From contig CAJIZJ010000009.1 of assembly GCA_905181825.1 (NCBI GenBank), positions 1 to 64,000 of the forward strand: DNA of 64,000 bases, read 5' to 3'. The DNA comes from an uncultured Flavobacteriaceae bacterium (GTDB lineage: Bacteria > Bacteroidota > Bacteroidia > Flavobacteriales > Flavobacteriaceae). A program made the translations under genes and the position numbers. This document shows positions 44,008-54,207 of this stretch, piece by piece. The notes below the pieces were generated by a model, which did not search any database, was not told the DNA's origin, and was given only the letters and a program-made list of their open reading frames with translations. The number at the start of each line of letters is the position of its first letter. Position 1 is the stretch's first letter.

Positions 44008-45621
44008 TTATTTAGATATTTTTGAAGCCATTATAAGTGCGTTGTAAGCGTTTATTAATTTCCCAGATTTTGATAATTCAGAAAAAGGAACCACATCTCT
44101 ATTTTCTAAAGATACTTTTTTGTTAATGGCTAATCCTGATTTCATAAGTATTTCCTTTACTTGTGCCGCACTTAAGTTAGGATATTGAGAGAAAATTAAA
44201 GCCGCTACACCCGCTACTAATGGTGACGCCATAGACGTACCTTGCGCATACTCATAACTTTGTTTTGGGTATGTTGAGTATATTTGAGATCCAGGCGCAA
44301 ATACATCCACCGTATTTTTCCCGTAGTTAGAATATCCGGCGACTAACGAGGACCCGTATCTAGGCCCTGTAGCTCCTACTTTAATAAATGTATTTGAAAT
44401 TTCAGCCCCTGTTCCTATTTGGTCATTTGGAAAACTACTTACTTGATCTGTATCTTGGCCTTCATTTCCAGCCGCAGCGACTATCAAAACATCATTGTCA
44501 GCTGCATAAGCTATAGCGTCCCTAACCCATTCACTATGCGGAGAAAATCCTTTCCCGAAACTCATATTAATTACTTTTGCTCCGTTATCAACCGCGTAAT
44601 ACACTCCTAGAGCGACGTCCTTGTCATACTCGTCCCCATTAGGCGTATTTCTTATGGCCATAATTTTTACATTGTTGGCCGCTCCATTCATTCCTATTCC
44701 GTTATTGCGTATAGCCCCTATAATCCCAGAGACATGTGTGCCATGGCTTCGACCATTTTTTGCGGTTACATCATTATCCCCATAAGACCTATCGTTTAAA
44801 TCATCTGGATTATCACCAACAACTTTCCTTCCATCAAATTCGATATTTAAATTATAATCTAAGCGGTCGTTAAAAGACTTGAGCCCTGTATTCAGTTCTT
44901 TCATCAATGCCTGTATACTGTCAAAACCAAAACCATAGGATTGTTTAATAACACTCACATGTCCAAGCAATGTTTCGTCTTCCGTATCAATGGCGTCAAC
45001 CTCTTCCTTTTTGTAAATCTTTTTGTTTAAATGTTTTGCCACCACAGCATCCGACCTACTCAGTTGATCCATTATACCGTCGTACTGTGTTTTTGAACGA
45101 AGGAACTTTACACGCTCTTGTTTAAGTAGCTCTTCTGCTTCCTTGAACCTTGGATTTGTAGTCTGCTTACTAGCCAATAACCTTACGTATTCTAGTTGTT
45201 CATTGTTCGAATCACCCAGAAAGTTCCATCCGTTTACGTCGTCTATATAACCATTATTGTCATCATCCTTACCGTTATTAGGAATTTCTCCTGAGTTAAC
45301 CCAAATGTTTCCGCTAAGGTCCTCGTGGTTAATATCAATACCCGAATCAATAACCGCTACAATAACAGTTTTGCTTTTGGGTTTCACCAGCTCTTTATAT
45401 GCCTTATTTAAACTAACTCCGGGAACGGTATCAGCTGTAATGTCAAAGTGACTCCAAGTCTCTTTTTGCTTGTCTGTAAGCTTAGTTTCCTTAAGCGGAA
45501 TTAAATCAATATTTTCAATTGGGGTGGAGGTTACTTTCGCAGTTGATCCACAGCTGGATAGCATTAATAAACCAAACCAAAAAGTTGTTTTTTGAAGGTT
45601 TTTAAATAATTTTAGCTTCAT
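44008..45621 (-). CDS. S8 family subtilisin-like serine peptidase, lipoprotein
   Basis: 537 residues with a lipobox (LMLSSC, Cys at about 24), so anchored to the envelope. The catalytic triad is present: Asp in AVIDSGID (about 92), His in GRSHGTHVSGIIGA, Ser in GTSMASPLVAGVAAL. A roughly 130-residue insert between Asp and His is helical and charged (ASKQTTNPRFKEAEELLKQERVKFL...). Such an insert is common in Bacteroidota S8 peptidases. It is 10 bases before the M1 gene. Confidence 0.93.
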   Translation of the reverse strand: MKLKLFKNLQKTTFWFGLLMLSSCGSTAKVTSTPIENIDLIPLKETKLTDKQKETWSHFDITADTVPGVSLNKAYKELVKPKSKTVIVAVIDSGIDINHEDLSGNIWVNSGEIPNNGKDDDNNGYIDDVNGWNFLGDSNNEQLEYVRLLASKQTTNPRFKEAEELLKQERVKFLRSKTQYDGIMDQLSRSDAVVAKHLNKKIYKKEEVDAIDTEDETLLGHVSVIKQSYGFGFDSIQALMKELNTGLKSFNDRLDYNLNIEFDGRKVVGDNPDDLNDRSYGDNDVTAKNGRSHGTHVSGIIGAIRNNGIGMNGAANNVKIMAIRNTPNGDEYDKDVALGVYYAVDNGAKVINMSFGKGFSPHSEWVRDAIAYAADNDVLIVAAAGNEGQDTDQVSSFPNDQIGTGAEISNTFIKVGATGPRYGSSLVAGYSNYGKNTVDVFAPGSQIYSTYPKQSYEYAQGTSMASPLVAGVAALIFSQYPNLSAAQVKEILMKSGLAINKKVSLENRDVVPFSELSKSGKLINAYNALIMASKISK

Positions 45622-45630
45622 AAGATTTTT

Positions 45631-46488
45631 TTAAAATAAATTATTGAAGTCGTGAATAGTATTTAAACGGACTCCTTTCTCGGTGTGTTTTACGGTTATT
45701 AGTTCGTTATGCGCGTCGTGCTCCAAAAGTAGATAATAGTTATGATCTGCGGCAAGTTTTAAGAAACGTTCTTTTTCATCTAGAGTTAGTAAAGGTCTCG
45801 TGTCATAACCCATTACAAAAGGGATGGGTATATGGCCCACAGTAGGTAGTAAATCTGCCATAAAGCAAATCGTTTTTCCTTTATAAGAAATCATAGGAAT
45901 CATTTGCTTTTCGGTATGGCCGTTTGCATAAAAGACATCAAACCCAAGCTCAGACCTCTTTAATATATCATCTTCCGGGACTGGAAGAAATTTTAAATTA
46001 CCGGAGTCTTGAATCGGTAAAATGTTTTCAGTTAAAAAAGAAGCCTTTTCGCGCTTATTGGGTTTCACCGCCAAATTCCAATGGTTTTCATTGCTCCAAA
46101 CAACCGCATTTTTAAAAGCGAGTTCATATCCACTTCGGTCTTTATTCCATTGAACACAGCCTCCACAGTGGTCAAAATGCAGATGAGTTAAAAATATATC
46201 CGTTACATCGTCTTTACAAAAACCCACATTGTTGAGCGCCTTATCTAAAGATTGATCACCCCAACGAAAATAGTAGTTAAAAAAACGATCACTTTGCTTT
46301 GTACCCATTCCTGTATCGATAAGGATTAATCGATCTCCGTCTTCAATCAACAGACAACGAGAAGCAATATCAATCATGTTTTTCTCATCAGCAGGATTTG
46401 TCTTGCTCCACAAAGACTTGGGAACCACTCCAAACATTGCCCCTCCGTCTAATTTAAAATTACCAACATTTATGGGGTATAACTTCAT
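45631..46488 (-). CDS. MBL fold metallo-hydrolase
   Basis: 285 residues. The metal-binding motif THLHFDHCGG (HxHxDH) at about 114 and further His residues (NGHTEKQ, FMADLLPTVGH, EHDAHNE) give a metallo-beta-lactamase fold with two metals. No signal peptide, so cytoplasmic. The substrate is unknown; some relatives are lactonases or quinone-pathway hydrolases, but nothing here decides it. It lies nine bases before the S8 gene and two bases after the SulP gene. Confidence 0.87.
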   Translation of the reverse strand: MKLYPINVGNFKLDGGAMFGVVPKSLWSKTNPADEKNMIDIASRCLLIEDGDRLILIDTGMGTKQSDRFFNYYFRWGDQSLDKALNNVGFCKDDVTDIFLTHLHFDHCGGCVQWNKDRSGYELAFKNAVVWSNENHWNLAVKPNKREKASFLTENILPIQDSGNLKFLPVPEDDILKRSELGFDVFYANGHTEKQMIPMISYKGKTICFMADLLPTVGHIPIPFVMGYDTRPLLTLDEKERFLKLAADHNYYLLLEHDAHNELITVKHTEKGVRLNTIHDFNNLF

Positions 46489-46489
46489 A

Positions 46490-48685
46490 TTAAGTGTTGT
46501 TAATAAGCTTATTTAACCGGACGCCATAATCTAAAAGAGCCTTGATTTCTTTAATACTTGCGATGCGTTGTTTATTGCAAATTAGCACCCCGTCGTTATT
46601 TGATTCGACATGGTAGTAGGCGTTACTTTCAAAAAAACGCACTAGTTCGTTTGTGAAAAACGCTTTTATTTCTTCAGGGTTTTCACCCCTTAAGTAAAAT
46701 CTATTTGAAAAATCTTTGTGACTCTCAAAGTCAATATCTTCGTAGCCTGCTAGAGCATAAAGCCGCTCTAAGAGCCCTTCTTTATCAAGAGTAAATGCAG
46801 GAATTGTTTTAGAAGTTTTAATAAAAAGCATTGTTGTTCTAACAACCTCTTTTGCAATAAACTCTCCTTCTGAAAACGTAACATCAAAAGATCGATATTG
46901 ACCGTTCTCTTCTGTCAGCTCATTAAATATATGTTCTATTTTCTTTGTTTTAAAATAGATGAAATTTTCTAGAAACTCACCGTCTGTTTTCTTTACAGGA
47001 TTATAAGTTAAATCAAAATTATCAGCAACCAAACTTAAATTGGTTTGACGTTTTGTTTTATTGTCTGGCAAGATTTTTTGCAGAGTTAACATACGCCTTA
47101 AAGCAAACGGATGCTTAGATTTAGCACCTAAAACATCAAGTCCAATCACCTCAATATTTCCTCCTTTTTTATGAAATAATTCCTGGTAATCATCAACACT
47201 TTCCATCACGGAGTGATCTACGAAACCACACAACGAAAAGTCAATAATTACGTCATTATTTTCTGGAATTGCTTCTAAATTATTTTTTAGGGTGTTGAAG
47301 TTTAAGAAGCTGCAAAAATGCTTTACACTAACAAAATAACTGCCGTCTTCTTCTTTATACATTAGCACGTTAGGCTTTAATATGTTTTTCATAAACAGAC
47401 CAAGACTCTTAGTAACAACCACATGAATTATAAATGTTGCAATTAGTCCTGCTACAATCCCAGAAATTAAGCCAATCTTTAAAGTTACCAGTAAAGTGGC
47501 AAAGAAAATTATAAGCTGTTCTTTTCCTATAGTAAATATTTTTCTAACAATAACAGGAGACGCTAGCTTGTACCCTGTATAAACCAGAATAGCCATTAGT
47601 GCGGACAAAGGGATTCTTGTTAATTCCGAGCTAAAAAGAAGAATAAAGACCACCAGAAAGAGAGCGTGGAATAAGTTTGAAGATCGATTACTCCCTCCAT
47701 TGTTTACATTGACAGAACTTCTGGCAATTACCGTCACCACATTAAGACCCCCTAAGAACCCACTAACTACAGTAGCAAGCCCAAGAGCTTTTATGTCCTT
47801 ATTTACATTAGAACGCCTTTTGTCAACGTCTAATTTATCAACCGCCTTTATGCTTAATAAAGACTCAATACTTGCAATAAGTGTCAGTGCGACCACGCTC
47901 GACCAAAAGGAAAGACTTCCTACCATTTTAAAGTCTGGCGAAGGAATTTCTCTTACAATAGTTTGAATATCTGGAATGGCAGGAATCATATAGTCTAAAG
48001 ATATAGGATTTGGGGACTTAAGAACCAACTGGTAGTAATAGCTAAACCCAACAGAAACAATCACAATCCACATAGGAGCTGGTATGAGCTGTAAATATTT
48101 ATTTCTTATTTTTGAATAAAATACCATAATAGCTAAACTAAGAACTCCTGCAAGTGCGGCATAAATTAACCCTTTATCCTCAAACTGAAAAACCGTTATT
48201 ATTGTGTTTGGTATTTCTAACAAATAATCAATACCACTGTCTCTGACAATTTTATTTCCAAGCATTATATGAAACTGCTTCCCCAGAATAATAAGCCCTA
48301 TGGCTGCTAGCATTCCTTGAATTGCCGATGAAGGAAAATAATCCGCTAGTTTACCAAGCCTTAAAAATCCCAGTATAATTAAAATGATTCCGGAGCAAAT
48401 AATAGCAGCATATGTAGCTGTCAAACCAAGTGATGTAATAGCAATTAAAACCACTCCAACTAGGCCATTTCCTGGCCCAGAAATTGTTACAAAACTACCC
48501 CCCAGAACGGAAACAATGACACCCCCTACTATAGCTGTAATGACTCCAGCTATTGGCGGTGCCTCGCTGGCCATGGCCAGCCCAAGACCCAATGGTAGTG
48601 CGATAAGACTTACCACTAAACCAGAAAATATATTTTTTGGCAGTGCTTTTATAAACCCGCCAAGTGAAGATTCTTTTGATTTCAT
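46490..48685 (-). CDS. SulP family inorganic anion transporter with long C-terminal extension
   Basis: 731 residues, about 120 longer than the SulP at 18150. The opening GFIKALPKNIFSGLVVSLIALPLGLGLAMASEAPPIAGVI is typical, followed by about 12 membrane segments. A STAS-type domain starts at about 455 (FCSFLNFNTLKNNLEAIPENNDVIIDFSLCGFVDHSVMESVDDY). After it, about 170 residues (FDLTYNPVKKTDGEFLENFIYFKTKKIEHIFNEL...) have no name I can assign. It overlaps the UspA gene by four bases, so the two are translated together. Substrate unknown; bicarbonate or sulfate are both possible. Confidence 0.88.
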   Translation of the reverse strand: MKSKESSLGGFIKALPKNIFSGLVVSLIALPLGLGLAMASEAPPIAGVITAIVGGVIVSVLGGSFVTISGPGNGLVGVVLIAITSLGLTATYAAIICSGIILIILGFLRLGKLADYFPSSAIQGMLAAIGLIILGKQFHIMLGNKIVRDSGIDYLLEIPNTIITVFQFEDKGLIYAALAGVLSLAIMVFYSKIRNKYLQLIPAPMWIVIVSVGFSYYYQLVLKSPNPISLDYMIPAIPDIQTIVREIPSPDFKMVGSLSFWSSVVALTLIASIESLLSIKAVDKLDVDKRRSNVNKDIKALGLATVVSGFLGGLNVVTVIARSSVNVNNGGSNRSSNLFHALFLVVFILLFSSELTRIPLSALMAILVYTGYKLASPVIVRKIFTIGKEQLIIFFATLLVTLKIGLISGIVAGLIATFIIHVVVTKSLGLFMKNILKPNVLMYKEEDGSYFVSVKHFCSFLNFNTLKNNLEAIPENNDVIIDFSLCGFVDHSVMESVDDYQELFHKKGGNIEVIGLDVLGAKSKHPFALRRMLTLQKILPDNKTKRQTNLSLVADNFDLTYNPVKKTDGEFLENFIYFKTKKIEHIFNELTEENGQYRSFDVTFSEGEFIAKEVVRTTMLFIKTSKTIPAFTLDKEGLLERLYALAGYEDIDFESHKDFSNRFYLRGENPEEIKAFFTNELVRFFESNAYYHVESNNDGVLICNKQRIASIKEIKALLDYGVRLNKLINNT

Positions 48686-49530
48686 TGTACGATTAAAACA
48701 TCTGTTGGTAATTCAGTTAAAATATGTTCAATATCATGAGGAAACAAACGGTCCCAAAAAGTCATTTTGCTAGGGGCGTTCATTACTAATAAGTCAGCAC
48801 GTGCTACTTGCGCATAGTGACCTATTGAATAGCCGCGTTTCCCAAAAATTGGCTGAGACTTGATCATAATGTCTTTTGTAAGTTCGTTAGGAATCGTTTT
48901 TAGTATAGCCTTCACGCGCATTTCCTCTCTCATACGTAAACGCTCCTTAACTATTGTGGACTTTCTTAGTGATTTATCGTCGTCCACTTTCACACTCACT
49001 TCGTCATCACCAATTTCCTCAACAACCGTCACCCTGCTAGCCCCCAATTTATGCCCCACAAAAAAAGCAGTTGTAACCGTTTCTTCTGTCTTAGGGTCTT
49101 TTAATCCATTCACTACTATGTGGTTACAACTCACCCTTTCCTTTGAAGGGTTTATTAATAATAAAATAGAACATGTAGCCTTACGAGTAATTTTTCTAGC
49201 AATAGAACCTAGGTAGTATTTAACAAAATTTTCTTTTTTAAGGGCTCCTATTATAAGTAAGTCAACTTTTTTTTCTTCTGTAGTTGATAAAATCACTTCT
49301 ACAGGATCACCCGCTTTGAAAGAAACTTCAAAATCCAGCCCTTGATCCTTAAAAGGATTTAAAAAAGATAGAAACGTGTTTAGTTTCTCGTCTGATGATT
49401 CACCTACATGAATTAACACAAGCCTGCCGCCTAAAAACAAGGCCAATCGAGCAGCTTCATTTATATTCGCTTCCAGGTTTGGAGAAAAAGTGACGCCAAT
49501 CCCAATGGTTTTAAACGCTATTGTGTCCAA
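48682..49530 (-). CDS. Universal stress protein (two tandem UspA domains)
   Basis: 282 residues with two UspA-like halves: KTIGIGVTFSPNLEANINEAARLALFLGGRLVLIHVGE with a nucleotide-binding end SIARKITRKATCSILLL, and a second half starting at about 140. The start is TTG (MDTIAFKTIGIG); I see no ATG alternative. It overlaps the downstream SulP by four bases and is probably a cytosolic regulator or partner of the transporter. That functional link is inferred from overlap only. Confidence 0.85.
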   Translation of the reverse strand: MDTIAFKTIGIGVTFSPNLEANINEAARLALFLGGRLVLIHVGESSDEKLNTFLSFLNPFKDQGLDFEVSFKAGDPVEVILSTTEEKKVDLLIIGALKKENFVKYYLGSIARKITRKATCSILLLINPSKERVSCNHIVVNGLKDPKTEETVTTAFFVGHKLGASRVTVVEEIGDDEVSVKVDDDKSLRKSTIVKERLRMREEMRVKAILKTIPNELTKDIMIKSQPIFGKRGYSIGHYAQVARADLLVMNAPSKMTFWDRLFPHDIEHILTELPTDVLIVQ

Positions 49531-49600
49531 GTAGTTTTTTGTTTAAATATTAAGTTGAAATATAAGAATTTCTTTAAAAATACAAAAACAAGAACTTAAA

Positions 49601-51397
49601 TTAATCGTTAAGCTTCAAAACAGCCATGAAGGCTTCTTGAGGTATTTCTACATTTCCTACTTGTCGCATTCTTTTCTTTCCTTTTTTTTGGTTTTCTAAA
49701 AGCTTTCTCTTTCTTGAAATATCACCACCGTAGCACTTTGCTGTTACATCTTTACGAACTGCTTTTACCGTTTCTCTAGAAATGATTTTTGCTCCAATTG
49801 CAGCTTGAATAGGGATATCAAATTGTTGTCGAGGAATGAGCTCTCTTAATTTCGAGCACATTTTCTTCCCAATTGTCACCGAGTTGTCGATGTGAATTAA
49901 TGCTGATAATGCATCTACTGTTTGTCCGTTTAACAAGATATCAACACGAACTAATTTTGAGACTCGCATTCCAATTGGCGAATAGTCAAAAGAGGCATAG
50001 CCTTTAGAGACCGTTTTTAATCGGTCATAAAAGTCAAATACAATTTCAGCTAAAGGCATATCAAAAGTTAATTCAACGCGCTCTGTCGTAAGGTAAGTCT
50101 GGCTTGTAATCTGTCCACGCTTTTCAATACATAATGACATTACATTCCCAACAAAATCTGCCTTCGTAATGATGGAAGCCTTAATATAAGGCTCTTCAAT
50201 TCGCTCTAGGCTTGATGGTTCCGGAAGATCCGAAGGGTTGTTTAGTGTTAGAATTTCTTCTGGGTTTTTACGTGTAAATGCGTGGTAAGATACATTAGGT
50301 ACGGTTGTAATGACCGTCATATTAAACTCTCTTTCCAAGCGTTCTTGAATAATTTCTAAGTGTAACATCCCTAGGAAACCACAACGAAATCCAAACCCTA
50401 AGGCAGCAGAGCTCTCGGCTTGAAACACTAAAGAAGCATCATTAAGCTGTAGTTTTTCCATAGACGCCCTAAGCTCCTCATATTCTTCTGTGTCCACAGG
50501 ATAAATACCAGCAAAGACCATAGGCTTTACATCTTCAAAACCATCAACCGCTTCGGTTGTAGGGAAGTTGGCGTCTGTAATAGTGTCTCCAACCTTTACA
50601 TCTCGTGCATCCTTTATTCCGGTGATCAGATAACCTACATCTCCGGTTTTAATTTCTTTTTTAGGGGTTTGAGTAAGGTTTAGTGTCCCAACCTCATCGG
50701 CCCCATAAGTTTTTCCTGTTGCAATAAACTTTACCTGTTGATTTTTTTTAATGCTTCCGTTTTTAACTTTAAAGTAAGTTTCAACTCCTCTAAACGAATT
50801 GTAGACAGAATCAAAAACCAGCGCTTGTAGCGGGGCTTCTGGGGATCCGCCTGGAGGAGGAACAAGTTTAATGATAGCATTTAATATTTCTTCAATACCA
50901 ATTCCTGTTTTGGCACTTGCAGGAATGACATCAGAAGCATCACATCCAAGAAGGTCAACAATATCATCTGTTACTTCTTCAGGATTTGCGCTTGGTAAAT
51001 CAACTTTATTTAATATAGGTATTATTTCTAGATCATTTTCAAGCGCTAGATATAGATTTGAAATTGTTTGCGCCTGTATGCTTTGTGCGGCATCAACCAC
51101 CAAAAGAGCTCCTTCACATGCCGCAATTGATCTAGAAACTTCATAGCTAAAATCAACGTGTCCAGGCGTGTCAATTAGGTTTAAAATATACTCTTGCCCC
51201 TCGAAGGTGTATTCCATCTGAATGGCGTGTGACTTTATGGTAATCCCCCGTTCGCGCTCCAAATCCATAGTGTCAAGTAGTTGGCTCTGTTTTTCACGCT
51301 CTGTCACGGCACCCGTAAAATCTAATAATCTGTCAGCCAAAGTACTTTTACCATGGTCAATGTGTGCGATTATACAAAAGTTTCTAATATGCTTCAT
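49601..51397 (-). CDS. lepA: Elongation factor 4 (LepA)
   Basis: Ribosome-associated GTPase of 598 residues. The GTPase motifs are AHIDHGKST at about 10-18, DTPGH and NKVDLPSA. The LepA-specific C-terminal domain is present ([42 protein letters not shown]). Monocistronic, with a perfect -7 box upstream. Confidence 0.97.
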   Translation of the reverse strand: MKHIRNFCIIAHIDHGKSTLADRLLDFTGAVTEREKQSQLLDTMDLERERGITIKSHAIQMEYTFEGQEYILNLIDTPGHVDFSYEVSRSIAACEGALLVVDAAQSIQAQTISNLYLALENDLEIIPILNKVDLPSANPEEVTDDIVDLLGCDASDVIPASAKTGIGIEEILNAIIKLVPPPGGSPEAPLQALVFDSVYNSFRGVETYFKVKNGSIKKNQQVKFIATGKTYGADEVGTLNLTQTPKKEIKTGDVGYLITGIKDARDVKVGDTITDANFPTTEAVDGFEDVKPMVFAGIYPVDTEEYEELRASMEKLQLNDASLVFQAESSAALGFGFRCGFLGMLHLEIIQERLEREFNMTVITTVPNVSYHAFTRKNPEEILTLNNPSDLPEPSSLERIEEPYIKASIITKADFVGNVMSLCIEKRGQITSQTYLTTERVELTFDMPLAEIVFDFYDRLKTVSKGYASFDYSPIGMRVSKLVRVDILLNGQTVDALSALIHIDNSVTIGKKMCSKLRELIPRQQFDIPIQAAIGAKIISRETVKAVRKDVTAKCYGGDISRKRKLLENQKKGKKRMRQVGNVEIPQEAFMAVLKLND

Positions 51398-51441
51398 TTA
51401 CTCTCTTTTCAGGACGCGTTGTATGCGGTGGTAAAAGTAAT

Positions 51442-51449
51442 CAAATTTA
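51442..51449 (-). promoter_or_regulatory. Candidate -7 promoter box for lepA
   Basis: TAAATTTG on the minus strand, 45 bases before the lepA ATG; full match to TAnnTTTG. Confidence 0.45.
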
Positions 51450-51469
51450 CCACACAACATTTAGATAAA

Positions 51470-52996
51470 TTAGTTACTATCAATCAGTGATTGAATTCTT
51501 TTTATTGATTCTTTTTTTCCAATTAAATACATGATGTCAAAGACATCAACTCCTTCAAGCGCCCCCACAAGCGCTATCCTTAGCGGCATCATGACCTTCC
51601 CAAAACCAATTTCATTTTCTGTAATCCACCCCTTAACTGCGCTCTGCAGCTCATCAACCGTGGTGTCTTTAGCTTCACTAAGTACATTTATCAGTTGAGT
51701 CATAACTGTTTTTGAGTGGTCTTTCCAGGCTTTTTTTATACCAGCTTCACTATATTCGGTAGGCGCATTAAAAAAGTAGTGACTTAGCCCCCATAGTTCT
51801 GAAGGAAATGTTGCTCGCTCCTTAACGTGCTCAATAACAAGCTCAATAAACCCAGGGTCAACAGAGTTTGTTTGTGGATTGTCATTCATAAACACTGAAA
51901 CTAAGTCCACAGCGCTTGTTTTTTGCATATACTGATGGTTAAACCATTTTGTTTTATCAGGATCAAACCGAGCTCCTGCCTTGTTTACATTTTTAAGATC
52001 AAAGGCATTTATTAAATTTTCTAAGTTAAAAATCTCCTGTTCAGTTCCTGGATTCCATCCCAAGAAAGCTAAGAAGTTTATTACAGCTGCTGAGTAGTAA
52101 CCCGCTTCCTTATAGCCTATTGACAAGCTATCCGTGGTTCGGTCTTTCCAGTTCAGGGGAAACACTGGAAACCCTAGTTTGTCTCCGTCACGCTTACTTA
52201 ACTTTCCTTTTCCAGTAGGTTTTAAAATTAGTGGCAGGTGTGCGAACACAGGAGCCTCCCATCCAAAAGCCTTGTAAAGCAGCTTGTGAAGCGCTAATGA
52301 TGGCAACCACTCCTCTCCTCGAATCACATGAGTAATTTTCATTAAATAATCATCCACAACATTTGCTAAATGATAGGTTGGCATCCCGTCTGATTTAAAC
52401 AGAACCTTATCATCAAGGGTGTTTGTGTCAATTTTTATTTGCCCTCTAATTGTATCCGAAAGCATGATAGTTTGCCCTTCCGGAGCCAGAAAACGAACAA
52501 CATAGTCGTCGCCGTTGGCGATTTTATCTTGCACTTCTTTTTCGGATAAAACCAAAGAATTAACTAAGCGTCCCTTTGTTCTATTATGCCAGTTATAAAT
52601 AAAAGTTTTTCCATTTTCTTCGTGATTTTTTCGCTCTTTGTCAAGGTCTTCAGCAGAGTCAAAAGCGTAATATGCCTTGTTGTTTTTTATCAAGAGGTCT
52701 ACATATTCCTTATATAAGTGTTTTCGCTCACTTTGTCTATAGGGACCAAAATCACCTTCTTTACCTGGCCCTTCATCAAATGGAATATTACACCAATTAA
52801 GAGATTCTATAATATAATCTTCAGCGCCATCCACATAGCGTTTTTGGTCCGTATCTTCTATGCGCAACACAAAAGTACCGCCATTTTTTTTTGCAAATAA
52901 ATAATTAAAAAGAGCGGTCCGCACGCCGCCAATGTGAAGTGGTCCAGTGGGGCTTGGTGCAAATCTTACACGAATAGGGTTGTTCATTTTGTTCAT
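51470..52996 (-). CDS. gltX: Glutamate--tRNA ligase
   Basis: Class I synthetase that charges tRNA-Glu. 508 residues. HIGH motif GPLHIGGVRTALFNYLF is at about 18-34 and the KMSKS-equivalent GKLSKRDGDKLGFPVF at about 260. Two ATGs are possible: 52996 (MNKMNNPIRV) and 52987 (MNNPIRV). A perfect promoter box lies only ten bases upstream of the first ATG, so the second start (505 residues) may be the one used. Confidence 0.96.
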   Translation of the reverse strand: MNKMNNPIRVRFAPSPTGPLHIGGVRTALFNYLFAKKNGGTFVLRIEDTDQKRYVDGAEDYIIESLNWCNIPFDEGPGKEGDFGPYRQSERKHLYKEYVDLLIKNNKAYYAFDSAEDLDKERKNHEENGKTFIYNWHNRTKGRLVNSLVLSEKEVQDKIANGDDYVVRFLAPEGQTIMLSDTIRGQIKIDTNTLDDKVLFKSDGMPTYHLANVVDDYLMKITHVIRGEEWLPSLALHKLLYKAFGWEAPVFAHLPLILKPTGKGKLSKRDGDKLGFPVFPLNWKDRTTDSLSIGYKEAGYYSAAVINFLAFLGWNPGTEQEIFNLENLINAFDLKNVNKAGARFDPDKTKWFNHQYMQKTSAVDLVSVFMNDNPQTNSVDPGFIELVIEHVKERATFPSELWGLSHYFFNAPTEYSEAGIKKAWKDHSKTVMTQLINVLSEAKDTTVDELQSAVKGWITENEIGFGKVMMPLRIALVGALEGVDVFDIMYLIGKKESIKRIQSLIDSN

Positions 52997-53005
52997 TTAG
53001 AAATA

Positions 53006-53037
53006 CAAAGATATAACTGCTAGTCACATTGCCCAAA
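53006..53037 (-). promoter_or_regulatory. Candidate promoter of gltX (-33 and -7 boxes)
   Basis: On the minus strand TTTG (53034-53037), a 20-base spacer, then TATCTTTG (53006-53013): a full match to the Bacteroidota pattern TTTG-N19-21-TAnnTTTG. Initiation would fall at about 52998-53002, just before the gltX ATGs. Confidence 0.65.
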
Positions 53038-53059
53038 GAAAAACGAAGGAAGCTTTAAT

Positions 53060-54097
53060 TTAAATCATATCATCAGGAACTCTCTTGTTCATAATTCCAA
53101 ACCATAAGGGGGGTATCATTGCCAGAACCATAGAAGTGGGGTAGCCGTAAGGAAGTATAGGGCTTTCCTCATGTGATTCTAAAACTTGATATTTTTTTGA
53201 AGACTTATAGTGGTGGTCACTGTGCCTAGTAAGTTCATATAGAATGATACGCCCTATCACGTGATTAGAATTCCAGGAATGAATTTTTTGAACACGCTCA
53301 TACCTTCCAGAGGCGTTTTTTAATCTAAGCAATCCGTAATGCTCTATATAGTTTACGGTTTCTAAAAACAAAAAAGACACGACCCCTGTAGCTATTGCTA
53401 AACCAAGCCCCAGAGCTCCGAAAATAAGGTAAACACAAAGTAAATATGCGAACTGAATAATAACATACCAAAATACGTCATTGTAAAGGCTAAAAAAAGA
53501 GCGATTATTGTTTTTTAATAACTTCATTTGCACCTTCCAGGCCCCAAAATATTGTCTAACAGTTGATGTAATCCAAAACGAATACAGTGTTTGTCCATAG
53601 CGGGCTGTAGCGGGGTCTTCTTTTGTAGCGGCATTTAAGTGATGATTGTGGTTGTGTTCTATGTAAAAATGCATGTATAAACAAGGTAAAAGCAGTGCTT
53701 TTGACAAGAACCGTTCTATGGACTCTTGACGATGCCCCAGCTCATGAGCCACATTAATTCCATTTGTGGTCAGAACCATTCCAATCGAAATAACCAACCC
53801 CGTAAGCTCAATGGTGCTTAGATTAACGGTTGATACGACGTTAAAGCCCCAGATAAGCAACCCGAAGACAATAGGAGCATTAGCATAAAGCATCCAGTCG
53901 AAGAAACGATTCACTGCTCGTTTTTCTTTTGTTTCTTCTGATAAGTTCTTAGAGCTTACAGGCATTAGGTGCTCAATAATTGGTATGAACACAAAAGCAT
54001 ATACAGGCGTAAGGAACAGCCACCCACCCTTTACATACAGCCCAATAAACGCTGATAATGGGATGGTAAGAGCAAACAAATACTTCAAGTCTTTCAT
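53060..54097 (-). CDS. alkB: Alkane 1-monooxygenase (AlkB family)
   Basis: Membrane di-iron hydroxylase of 345 residues that adds oxygen to the end of medium or long alkanes or alkyl chains. All three histidine boxes are present: HELGH at 118-122, EHNHNHH at about 147-153 and HSDHH at about 292-296, plus the AlkB signature NYIEHYGL at 249-256. About six membrane helices. No rubredoxin or rubredoxin reductase gene is adjacent, so electron donors must be encoded elsewhere. Monocistronic with a good promoter. Confidence 0.93.
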   Translation of the reverse strand: MKDLKYLFALTIPLSAFIGLYVKGGWLFLTPVYAFVFIPIIEHLMPVSSKNLSEETKEKRAVNRFFDWMLYANAPIVFGLLIWGFNVVSTVNLSTIELTGLVISIGMVLTTNGINVAHELGHRQESIERFLSKALLLPCLYMHFYIEHNHNHHLNAATKEDPATARYGQTLYSFWITSTVRQYFGAWKVQMKLLKNNNRSFFSLYNDVFWYVIIQFAYLLCVYLIFGALGLGLAIATGVVSFLFLETVNYIEHYGLLRLKNASGRYERVQKIHSWNSNHVIGRIILYELTRHSDHHYKSSKKYQVLESHEESPILPYGYPTSMVLAMIPPLWFGIMNKRVPDDMI

Positions 54098-54133
54098 TAG
54101 TATAGTATTTTAACCCACATGAATTAAGGTTTG

Positions 54134-54162
54134 CAAACATAACAACACAAACCAATCGCAAA
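54134..54162 (-). promoter_or_regulatory. Candidate promoter of alkB (-33 and -7 boxes)
   Basis: On the minus strand TTTG (54159-54162), a 17-base spacer, then TATGTTTG (54134-54141), a full match to TAnnTTTG, 37 bases before the alkB ATG. Confidence 0.6.
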
Positions 54163-54207
54163 TAAGTTTTATTATTGTAGATTTATTCCTCCTAAAGTTA
54201 ATGATAA

